A model generated the notes under the pieces. That model made no database searches. It saw nothing but the letters and a program-made list of their open reading frames with translations, and was not told the origin of the DNA. This document shows, piece by piece, positions 57,902-64,000 of a DNA stretch of 64,000 bases. Position 1 is the first letter of the stretch, and each line of letters starts with the position of its first letter. A program made the translations under genes and the position numbers. Source of the stretch: Phycisphaerae bacterium (lineage in GTDB: Bacteria > Planctomycetota > Phycisphaerae > UBA1845 > Fen-1342); assembly GCA_028279405.1 (NCBI GenBank), contig JANQNU010000043.1:1-64000 (forward strand). Reading direction: 5' to 3'.

Positions 57902-58525
57902 TCAGTACGAAATCGATACACACCGGCCCCGATAGTGACCATCCGTCAGCTGATCGATCATGAAATGGGCGACATCGGCGCGAGAGATCGTGAGCGTCAG
58001 ACCGCGGGCCGTTCCCGGAAAACCATGCTGGTAATCGCCGGTCAGCGGCCCGTCGGTAAACGCCGCCGGCCGCACAATCGTCCAGTCGAGTTCGCTCCGT
58101 CGAACGCAAGCCTCCTGCCGTTCGTGATCGGACAGCGCCCAGCGAAGCGGCAAGCGGAAGATCATGCGCCACTTGAAGTCAAGATTGTCAAAACTGTCCC
58201 CGCCCCCGAGCGTCGTCTGACAAACCAGCCGACGCGTACCGACCTCCTTCATCGCCGCGACGATGCTGTGCGTCCCTTCCGCGCGCACGCGACCGCGTAA
58301 CCCGCCGCCCAGCGCAACCAGCACCGCGTCCTGACCCGTCACCGCCGCCCGCACACGATCCTGATCCGAAAGCACGTCACCCTGGACAAACGCAAGCTGC
58401 CGATCCGAAACCGATAGTCGAGACGGGTCCCGCCCGAAAGCGGTCACGGCGTGCCCGGCAGCCAATAGTTGTTCCACGAGATACGTCCCGATCGTTCCCG
58501 TCGCCCCAAACACCACCACCTTCAT
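57902..58525 (-). CDS. Atypical short-chain dehydrogenase (NAD(P)-binding, NmrA-like)
   Basis: 207 aa. GATGTIGTYLVEQLLAAGHAV at the N-terminus is an NAD(P) Rossmann motif; no classical YxxxK follows, as in the NmrA/HSCARG or SDR a5 group. It is divergent from a TetR regulator and shares its control region, with a minus-strand promoter and operators in the gap. Probably regulated by that TetR protein. Confidence 0.85.
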   Translation of the reverse strand: MKVVVFGATGTIGTYLVEQLLAAGHAVTAFGRDPSRLSVSDRQLAFVQGDVLSDQDRVRAAVTGQDAVLVALGGGLRGRVRAEGTHSIVAAMKEVGTRRLVCQTTLGGGDSFDNLDFKWRMIFRLPLRWALSDHERQEACVRRSELDWTIVRPAAFTDGPLTGDYQHGFPGTARGLTLTISRADVAHFMIDQLTDGHYRGRCVSISY

Positions 58526-58557
58526 GACCGTCTCCCGCTCAAGCTTCTATCCGTCGG

Positions 58558-58578
58558 AACTTTACACTGTGTAAAGTT
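58558..58578. promoter_or_regulatory. TetR operator palindrome
   Basis: AACTTTACACTGTGTAAAGTT is a perfect 10-1-10 palindrome. The half-site GTGTAAAGT recurs at 58585-58593. It lies just downstream of the SDR -10 box, where a bound repressor would block transcription. Confidence 0.75.
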
Positions 58579-58618
58579 GACATCGTGTAAAGTATAGACT
58601 AGCTTGACACGATGTCAA
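58577..58618. promoter_or_regulatory. Inverted repeat overlapping both promoters
   Basis: TTGACATCGTGT (58577-58588) and ACACGATGTCAA (58607-58618) form a perfect 12-bp inverted repeat with an 18-nt spacer. One arm carries the SDR -35 on the minus strand and overlaps the tetR start codon (58612), the other arm is the plus-strand TTGACA. Confidence 0.7.
58591..58618 (-). promoter_or_regulatory. Promoter of the SDR gene
   Basis: Minus strand: -35 TTGACA (58613-58618), 16-bp spacer, -10 TATACT (58591-58596). Both hexamers lie in or next to the inverted repeats. Confidence 0.75.
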
Positions 58619-59193
58619 GAAAAAAGCCGGAGACGCGAGCTCGGATCTGCGCCGCTGCCTGGCGGCTGCTCGCGGAGCGTCGCGGACTGAACGTTCGGAT
58701 GGAGGACATTGCGGAGGCCGCGGAGGTTTCTCGCCAAGCGGTCTACCTGCACTTCAAGTCGCGGGTGCGCCTGATGGTCGCGACCGTTCAGTACGGCGAC
58801 GAGCTGAATGCGGCCGCCGCTCAAGCCCGGCCCTGGAAGGAAGCTACGGGTGTGGGCAAGCTCGACGCATGGATTGCCTTCTGGGGCAACTATGTCCCGC
58901 AAATCTTCGGCGTCGCGAAAGCGCTGATGATCGCGCGCGAAACGGACGAGGCCGCGGCGGCGGCCTGGGACGATCGGATGCAGGAAGTTCGCCGTAGCTG
59001 TCGAACCACGATTCAGGAACTGGCCGATCGCGGGCTGCTGGCGACGGACTGGGACGTAGAAGAAGCCGCCGACCTGCTCTGGACGATGCTTTCAGTATCC
59101 GGATGGGAGCAACTGACGGTTACCTGTAACTGGTCGACCCATCGGTACATCTCCCACCTGCAAATCGCGGCACGTCGAACATTCCTGAAATAG
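58612..59193 (+). CDS. TetR/AcrR-family transcriptional regulator
   Basis: 193 aa. The helix-turn-helix is at about residues 28-50 (RMEDIAEAAEVSRQAVYLHF), the usual TetR pattern; the rest is a helical ligand-binding domain. The start codon is embedded in the inverted repeat, so the mRNA would be leaderless or nearly so, and autoregulation is likely. Divergent partner of the SDR gene. Confidence 0.9.
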   Translation: MSRKKPETRARICAAAWRLLAERRGLNVRMEDIAEAAEVSRQAVYLHFKSRVRLMVATVQYGDELNAAAAQARPWKEATGVGKLDAWIAFWGNYVPQIFGVAKALMIARETDEAAAAAWDDRMQEVRRSCRTTIQELADRGLLATDWDVEEAADLLWTMLSVSGWEQLTVTCNWSTHRYISHLQIAARRTFLK

Positions 59194-59215
59194 GCAGTTG
59201 CGGGCTCGGCACCGC

Positions 59216-60154
59216 CTAGGTCGACACGCCTTCATCGACGCGGACGCGTGGGTCGATCACGCCGTAGAGCAGGTCGACGATCAGGTTGAAGAGCACCAGA
59301 AAGGTGCCGTAGACGAGCACGGTCGCGAGAATCAGGCTCTGGTCGCGGTTGTGGATCGACTCCACCACATGTGTCCCCATGCCCGGAATCACGAAGATCT
59401 TCTCGACCACGAACGAACCGGTGAAGATCGCCGCCGCCGCCGGCCCGAGGTAGCCCAGCACCGGGAGGAACGCGTTGCGCAGCGCATGGTCGAAAAAGAC
59501 CCGCGCGGTCGAAAGCCCTTTGGCGCGCGCGGTACGAATGAAATCCTGGTCGTAGACGTCCAGAAGCGCCGAGCGTGTCAGGCGCGCGATGTACGCTGCG
59601 TAGGGCAGTGCGAGGGTGAACGCGGGCAAAAGCGTCTGGGACGGTCGTCCCCAGCCGCCGACGGGGAACCCCTGGAGCCAGATGCCGAAGACCATCACGA
59701 GCAGAGCGCCGACGACGAACGTGGGCACGGAGATGCCCAGCAGGGCCAGGAGCAGCGTCAGCCGATCCAACAGCGGAATCCCGCCGACCACCGCGAGCGC
59801 GCCGGCGGAGAATCCGATCAACATCGCCAATCCGAGCGCAATGACGCCCAATTGCAGCGAGACCGGCAGCGCGGCGCTCATGATCTCGACGACGGTCCAG
59901 TCTTCGTACTGGTGCGCAGGCAGGTCGCGGTCCCAGACGAGTCGTTTCGGCCACGTCCAGTAGTAGCGCTGCCACCAGGGCTCGTCGTAGTTGTACGCCT
60001 TCAGGCGCTGGGCGAGCACTTCCGGAGGCAGTTCCTTCTCGCCGGACTCGAGCCCCTGGCCTGGGGTGAACATCAACAACCCCACGGCGCCCGAGTACAT
60101 CGCGAGCAGCACCAGCGGAAAGAACAGCAACCGTCGCAGAGCGTAACGCAGCAT
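59216..60154 (-). CDS. ABC transporter permease, OppB/DppB type
   Basis: 312 aa. An N-terminal helix then a cluster of five to six membrane segments, with the permease motif RTARAKGLSTARVFFDHALRNA (EAA-like loop) around residue 215. OppB-type peptide or nickel transporters carry this layout. No ATPase, second permease or binding protein is in the window, so the rest of the system is elsewhere or the gene is an orphan. Confidence 0.88.
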   Translation of the reverse strand: MLRYALRRLLFFPLVLLAMYSGAVGLLMFTPGQGLESGEKELPPEVLAQRLKAYNYDEPWWQRYYWTWPKRLVWDRDLPAHQYEDWTVVEIMSAALPVSLQLGVIALGLAMLIGFSAGALAVVGGIPLLDRLTLLLALLGISVPTFVVGALLVMVFGIWLQGFPVGGWGRPSQTLLPAFTLALPYAAYIARLTRSALLDVYDQDFIRTARAKGLSTARVFFDHALRNAFLPVLGYLGPAAAAIFTGSFVVEKIFVIPGMGTHVVESIHNRDQSLILATVLVYGTFLVLFNLIVDLLYGVIDPRVRVDEGVST

Positions 60155-60199
60155 GCCGGGAGGTTACCCGCAACAGGGCGCGAACGGGACTGTCTCGCT

Positions 60200-61334
60200 C
60201 TACTCCGCGGGTTCAGGCGCCGGTGTGCCCTTTTCCAGGCGCTGTCGCAAGCGGGCGTGGATATACGGCTCGACGTCCCCGTTGAGGACGCGCTGCGTGT
60301 CGCCGATCGCGAAGTTCGTGCGGTGATCCTTGACGTGAATCGTGGAGCCGTGCAGCACGTAGCTGCGAATCTGGTTGCCCCACGCGATCTGACCTTTGTC
60401 CCCATAGATCTTGGCCAGTTCGGCGTCGCGCTTCGCCTGCTCCATCTGCTCGAGCTTCGACTGCAAGATCGCGAGCGCCATGCGCTTGTTCTGCTGCTGG
60501 CTCCGCTCGTTCACGCATTCGACGATCATCCCGGTCGGCTTGTGCCGCACGCGGACAGCGGTGGCCACCTTGTTGACATTCTGTCCACCAGCGCCGGACG
60601 CACGCCGAAAGAACTCGATGTCGACATCGGCCTCGGCGATCTCGATCTTCGACTCTTCGAACTCGGGCAGGACATCCACGCCAACGAACGACGTTTGTCG
60701 CTTCCCCTGCGCGTTGTACGGACTGATGCGTACCAGACGATGGACCCCCGCCTCGCACGAAAGATACCCGTACGCGTACGGCCCCTGAACGTGCAGCGTC
60801 ACCGACTGAATCCCCGCCTCATCGCCATCGTTGCGCTCGAGTTCGGATACCTCGTACCCCGCGCGCTCAAAATACATCAGGTACATCCGCAGCAGCATCT
60901 CGGCGAAGTCGCACGCATCCACGCCGCCAGCCCCAGCCTGAATACTGAAGAAACACGCCCGGCCGTCGTTCTTGCCCGAAAGCAATGTGAGCAGCTCGAC
61001 CGCATCCGTCTTCTGCGCCAGCTGCTCGAGTTCACGCTGGACTTCCTCCGCCGCCGAAGGATCGGTCTCCTCGCCCGCGAGCTCGATCAACACCTGCGCA
61101 TCTTCGACCCGGGCCAGCAAGTCCTGCACTGGATCGACCTGGGCCCGTAGGGCCTTCAGCGTACGAACCACCTGCTGGGCCGATTCCTGGTGGTCCCAGA
61201 AGCCGGGCTGCTCCATCCGCGTGGAAAGGCCTTCGATGTCCTTGCGTTTGGTAGGCAGGTCAAAGAGAGTCCCGGATCGCAACGATCCGGGCCGAAAGCT
61301 CTTCGAGCGTGCCGGACGGGTCTTCGTAAGTCAT
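60200..61334 (-). CDS. prfB: Peptide chain release factor 2 (programmed +1 frameshift)
   Basis: The gene is read in two frames. The first 24 codons (ATG 61334 to 61263) end CTT TGA; the ribosome must skip U62 at 61262 and read GAC (61261), after which 353 codons run to 60200, giving 377 aa, normal for RF2. The slip site CTTTGAC is the classic prfB one, so RF2 tunes its own synthesis. PCRF domain, GAGGQNVNK with the catalytic GGQ, and the tail QIRSYVLHGSTIHVKDHRTNF are all present. The stop-recognition tripeptide reads SPY rather than the usual SPF. Confidence 0.95.
61259..61291 (-). promoter_or_regulatory. prfB frameshift site with upstream hairpin
   Basis: mRNA order: a perfect 9-bp hairpin CCCGGATCG-TTG-CGATCCGGG (61291-61271), 5 nt, then the slip site CUUUGAC (61265-61259). 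The Shine-Dalgarno-like stimulator found in E. coli (AGGGGG) is not clear; only a GGGA is present in the 3' arm of the hairpin. Confidence 0.75.
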
Positions 61335-61493
61335 GATTCCACTCGATCGTGAACGTACCGCTTGCTCACCGAACGCCGCACCGCTGCGATCGCGTTCGAC
61401 CACCATGAGCGACAACGGGGCCGCAACCGCGCCAATCGGCGGTCGATTCTACCCTGCCAAGCCTATGCTCGTTGCGCCCTCGGGATGACCGAT

Positions 61494-62681
61494 CTAGGCC
61501 ACGCCGGCCGATGCCGCGTTCTTGAGCACCGCGGCCTTGTCGGTCTTCTCCCAGGTGAACGTATTGTAGGTCTCGCCCCCGGCCTTGACCGTACCCGGAA
61601 CACGGCCGAAATGGCCGTGCGTGGCAGTGGGTCGATAGATCGGACGGCGCAGCTCGAGATGATCGATGATTCCGCGCGGCGTCAGCGGGAAATGCTCGCG
61701 GACGAGCGCCGCGATCGTGTCCTCGTCGACGCGGCCAGTCCCCTGCGTGTCGATCCAGACACTGGTCGGCTCGGCAACGCCGATCGCGTACGAGAGCTGA
61801 ACCTCGCAGATGTCCGCCAGTTCGGCCGCAACTACGTTTTTCGCGATGTAACGGGCCATATAGGCCGCCGAACGGTCGACCTTCGTCGGATCCTTGCCCG
61901 AGAAGGCGCCGCCGCCATGCCGGCCACGACCGCCGTAGGTATCCACGATGATCTTCCGCCCCGTCAGACCGACGTCGCCGTGCGGACCGCCGATCTCGAA
62001 CCGGCCGGTCGGATTCACGTGTACGGTGATCTGATTGTTCCACCACTCACCCAGCACCGGCTTCAGGACGTGCTCGATGATTTCGTTCCGCAACTTGTCC
62101 TGCGCGTCGTTCCAGGTCTTGTCGTGCTGCGTCGAGAGCACCAGCGTGTTCACCGCGACCGGCTTCTGCTCCTCGTACTCCACCGTGACCTGCGACTTGG
62201 CATCCGGCCGCAACCCCTTGATCCCGCCGGCGCGACGTACTTCGGCATGCTTCTCGACCAGCCGATGGGCCAGCTGGATCGGCAGCGGCATCAGCGCGTC
62301 GGTCTCGCGACAGGCGAAACCGAACATCATCCCCTGGTCGCCGGCCCCTTCCTTGTCGACGCCCAACGCAATGTCAGCGGACTGCCGCTTGATTGACGTC
62401 AATACCGCACAGGACTCGTAGTCAAACGCCATATCGCCGGAGGTGTAGCCGATCTCGCGGATCGCCTCGCGGACCACGTCCGGAATCTCGACATACGCTT
62501 CGGTAGTCACCTCGCCGGCGACCACCACCATGCCGGTCGAGACCATCGTCTCGCAAGCGACCCGCGAATTCGGGTCCTGCGCCAGCATTGCATCCAAAAC
62601 GGCGTCCGACACCTGATCGGAGACCTTGTCCGGATGCCCCATGCTGACCGATTCCGACGTGAATTGATATCTGCTAGACAA
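61494..62681 (-). CDS. metK: S-adenosylmethionine synthase
   Basis: 395 aa, usual length. Motifs [58 protein letters not shown] and [14 protein letters not shown] are diagnostic. It makes SAM from Met and ATP. No SAM riboswitch was recognised in the 107 bp between it and the divergent selenoprotein gene. Confidence 0.97.
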   Translation of the reverse strand: MSSRYQFTSESVSMGHPDKVSDQVSDAVLDAMLAQDPNSRVACETMVSTGMVVVAGEVTTEAYVEIPDVVREAIREIGYTSGDMAFDYESCAVLTSIKRQSADIALGVDKEGAGDQGMMFGFACRETDALMPLPIQLAHRLVEKHAEVRRAGGIKGLRPDAKSQVTVEYEEQKPVAVNTLVLSTQHDKTWNDAQDKLRNEIIEHVLKPVLGEWWNNQITVHVNPTGRFEIGGPHGDVGLTGRKIIVDTYGGRGRHGGGAFSGKDPTKVDRSAAYMARYIAKNVVAAELADICEVQLSYAIGVAEPTSVWIDTQGTGRVDEDTIAALVREHFPLTPRGIIDHLELRRPIYRPTATHGHFGRVPGTVKAGGETYNTFTWEKTDKAAVLKNAASAGVA

Positions 62682-62788
62682 CGCTTTCTCTCCGGCTCTC
62701 TGGGGATTCTACGGGTCCTGGTCAATTCCAATCCCGTAAAGTATAGTCCGATCATCGCACACCGACAATCCTCGAAGGAGCAGCCGCC

Positions 62789-63133
62789 ATGGCCCGCAAT
62801 ATCGACTGGTACTATCACCGCAACGGGTGAACCTCCTGCAAGAAATCGCAGGGGTTCCTTGCGAAAGCAGCGTTGGAGGTCACCGAACAGCAGTCGGCGT
62901 CGGCCAAGCTTGGCCGCGATGAAGCGCTGGCGCTCGCCCGGGCGGCAAGCCGGGTGGTCGTCGCCAAGGGCCGCAAGATCGTCGAATTCGACATGCGCTC
63001 GGAACCGAGCGATGAGGACCTGCTCGCCGCGCTCCTCGGACCCACCGGCAATCTGCGCGCCCCCGCCATTCGCCAGGGAAAGACACTGATCGTCGGCTTC
63101 AACGAAGATCTCTACGAACAACACCTCGGCTAG
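62789..63133 (+). CDS. ArsC/Spx-like selenoprotein (in-frame UGA = Sec14)
   Basis: 114 aa, ATG 8 nt after AAGGAG. Reading stops at an in-frame TGA (62828-62830) after 13 codons, but the same frame continues to 63133 with homology-like sequence. The site reads G-Sec14-T-S-Cys17-K, i.e. a UxxC thioredoxin-fold redox motif as in ArsC and Spx (CxxC). Downstream comes ALEVTEQQSASAKLGRDEALALARAA, the usual helical part, then GKTLIVGFNEDLYEQHL. A hairpin consistent with a bacterial SECIS begins at the UGA. Such 'ArsC family (seleno)proteins' are known in planctomycetes. Predicted as a redox protein; substrate unknown. Confidence 0.85.
62830..62856 (+). promoter_or_regulatory. Bacterial SECIS-like stem-loop
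   Basis: Starting at the A of the UGA, AACC-(bulged U)-CCTGC pairs with GCAGG-GGTT, a 9-bp stem with an 8-nt loop AAGAAATC. A bulged U and a G in the loop are features of bacterial SECIS elements. It lies somewhat closer to the UGA than the textbook case. Confidence 0.65.
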
Positions 63134-63145
63134 CGTCCCCACGCG

Positions 63146-63811
63146 TCACTGGAGCCGGTAACGGATCGATCGCTTCGCGGTCCGCTCGAACGCGTATTGA
63201 TCCGCGAACGCCTCGGCACTGCGACGGTTGGCGGCGGTCCATTTCCGATCGTACCAGTCGAGATTGTGGCCGATCTCGTGGTACAAGAGATATTCGACGT
63301 AGAAGTCCTTCAACGACGCCAACGACCACGCGAGGTACCAGCCGTCGGCATGTTGCCGCAGGACGGGTGCATACTTCGCGTACGGTCGCAGGACACGCTC
63401 GGCCGGCCGCCGTGGTCCGAGATAGAGTCGCAAGTCCTTCGGCCACGGATAGAGGACGATCGCGCGAACTCCCGAGCCGCATATGAACTCCGCAAACGGC
63501 AAAATGCCGTCCGCATAGTCAGTCTTCCGGAAACGCCGTAGCCAAACGTGCGTTACCGTTTTCCAGTGCTTCTTCGGCAGATGACGCAGTTCCTTCTGGA
63601 TCTCGGTGCACGTCAGCGGGAAGAAGAAGTCCCGGGACGGATTATCGACCATGAAGATCGGCAGGTCGTCGTGCTGCGTCGGCGGCCTCAGTGAGTGCGC
63701 GCGCCAACGAATGCGATCCGGCACCTTCCGCGAGGTCCGCCCGCCGTAGACGTCGCCGAACGTGCGGCTCTTCTTCCATGCGGTCCGTTTTCGGTCCACC
63801 GTCGCCCCCAT
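63146..63811 (-). CDS. Zinc-metallopeptidase-like protein
   Basis: 221 aa. HEIGH (178-182) followed by EAFAD (200-204) is a zinc-binding pattern (HExxH...ExxxD) seen in several metallopeptidase clans. No signal peptide is evident, so it is likely cytoplasmic. The rest is unassigned. Convergent with the selenoprotein gene. Confidence 0.65.
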   Translation of the reverse strand: MGATVDRKRTAWKKSRTFGDVYGGRTSRKVPDRIRWRAHSLRPPTQHDDLPIFMVDNPSRDFFFPLTCTEIQKELRHLPKKHWKTVTHVWLRRFRKTDYADGILPFAEFICGSGVRAIVLYPWPKDLRLYLGPRRPAERVLRPYAKYAPVLRQHADGWYLAWSLASLKDFYVEYLLYHEIGHNLDWYDRKWTAANRRSAEAFADQYAFERTAKRSIRYRLQ

Positions 63812-63838
63812 CGCAGGACCTACGGTCCGTTGGCGCGC

Positions 63839-64000
63839 TTAGGCAAGTTTCGTCGCCCGGGTAGCAATGAACGTCGGCAGGTACTGGGAAAGGGGATCCT
63901 GGTCGGCGTCTTCGTAGCGGTCCTCGAAGAAGCCGGTCAGGGCCAAACCCGCCGCGATCTGCCCCCCGACCTGGTCGTCCAGCGTGTGACCAAACTCGAG
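63839..64000 (-). CDS. SAM-dependent methyltransferase, C-terminal fragment
   Basis: The last 53 residues of a minus-strand gene that continues past the right edge of the window. The fragment reads [31 protein letters not shown], then [14 protein letters not shown], the C-terminus of a common class I methyltransferase group ('[10 protein letters not shown]'). Stop TAA at 63839-63841. Confidence 0.75.
   Translation of the reverse strand, partial: LEFGHTLDDQVGGQIAAGLALTGFFEDRYEDADQDPLSQYLPTFIATRATKLA

Noticed and set aside
59198-61150. A 650-aa open frame antisense to the OppB and prfB genes
   Set aside because: Spans two recognisable genes on the other strand and has no domain.
62682-62788. 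SAM riboswitch upstream of metK
   Set aside because: The 107-bp spacer is too short and shows none of the expected helices.
62828-62830. Pseudogene or sequencing error at the in-frame TGA
   Set aside because: The frame is intact on both sides, the TGA falls at a thioredoxin-fold redox position with Cys three residues later, and a SECIS-like hairpin follows.

Overview
This 64 kb window is high-GC bacterial DNA that reads as Planctomycetota, probably class Phycisphaerae. The pointers are: a secreted nuclease ending in the two-repeat dockerin-like module seen in many Phycisphaerae proteins (15200-16237); membrane proteins with the CxxCGYDL...CPxCG zinc ribbon; an alternative complex III / caa3 oxidase supercluster; futalosine-pathway MqnD; and a UGA-containing ArsC/Spx-like selenoprotein. 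This is inference from protein features; the 16S rRNA at the left edge (minus strand) would settle it.

Layout. 1-1.9 kb: 16S rRNA with a readable promoter and a boxB-boxA antitermination leader. 2.2-7.3 kb: a secreted beta-propeller lipoprotein, then a minus-strand group (ArsB/NhaD-type permease, eIF-2B-like protein, zinc-ribbon membrane protein). 7.6-10.1 kb: rplK-rplA-rplJ-rplL with its own promoter and terminator, not joined to secE-nusG or rpoBC here. 10.7-12.8 kb: a gene-poor, repeat-bearing block. 12.8-14.7 kb: four tandem paralogues of a small ribbon-helix-helix-like protein, each behind an AT-rich gap carrying CTAG motifs. 15-29 kb: housekeeping and hypothetical genes, including a 940-aa AAA+ ATPase fused to a release-factor-2-like domain without the catalytic GGQ loop. 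29.7-31.8 kb: a sucrose-phosphate synthase-like / sucrose-phosphatase-like pair. 33-37.5 kb: lipoamide dehydrogenase, an ECF sigma factor and unknown exported proteins. 37.6-51.8 kb: one long minus-strand operon for alternative complex III (ActA, B, C, DE fusion, F), SCO and an A2-type caa3 oxidase. 52-60 kb: an ABC exporter pair, a SulP transporter, a divergent TetR/SDR module with clear operators, and a lone OppB-type permease. 60.2-64 kb: prfB with its +1 programmed frameshift, metK, the selenoprotein, a metallopeptidase-like protein and the end of a methyltransferase.

How it fits together. The respiratory operon takes electrons from menaquinol (MqnD belongs to the futalosine menaquinone route) through ActABCDEF to a cytochrome-c-bearing caa3 oxidase. 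The sucrose pair suggests compatible-solute synthesis. The most unusual items are the AAA+/RF2 fusion, which keeps the RF2 PCRF domain and C-terminal tail but lacks both the stop-codon tripeptide and GGQ; the four-copy RHH-like array with probable shared operators; the UGA selenoprotein with a hairpin starting at the UGA; and the true prfB in the same window, which serves as an internal reference for the fusion.
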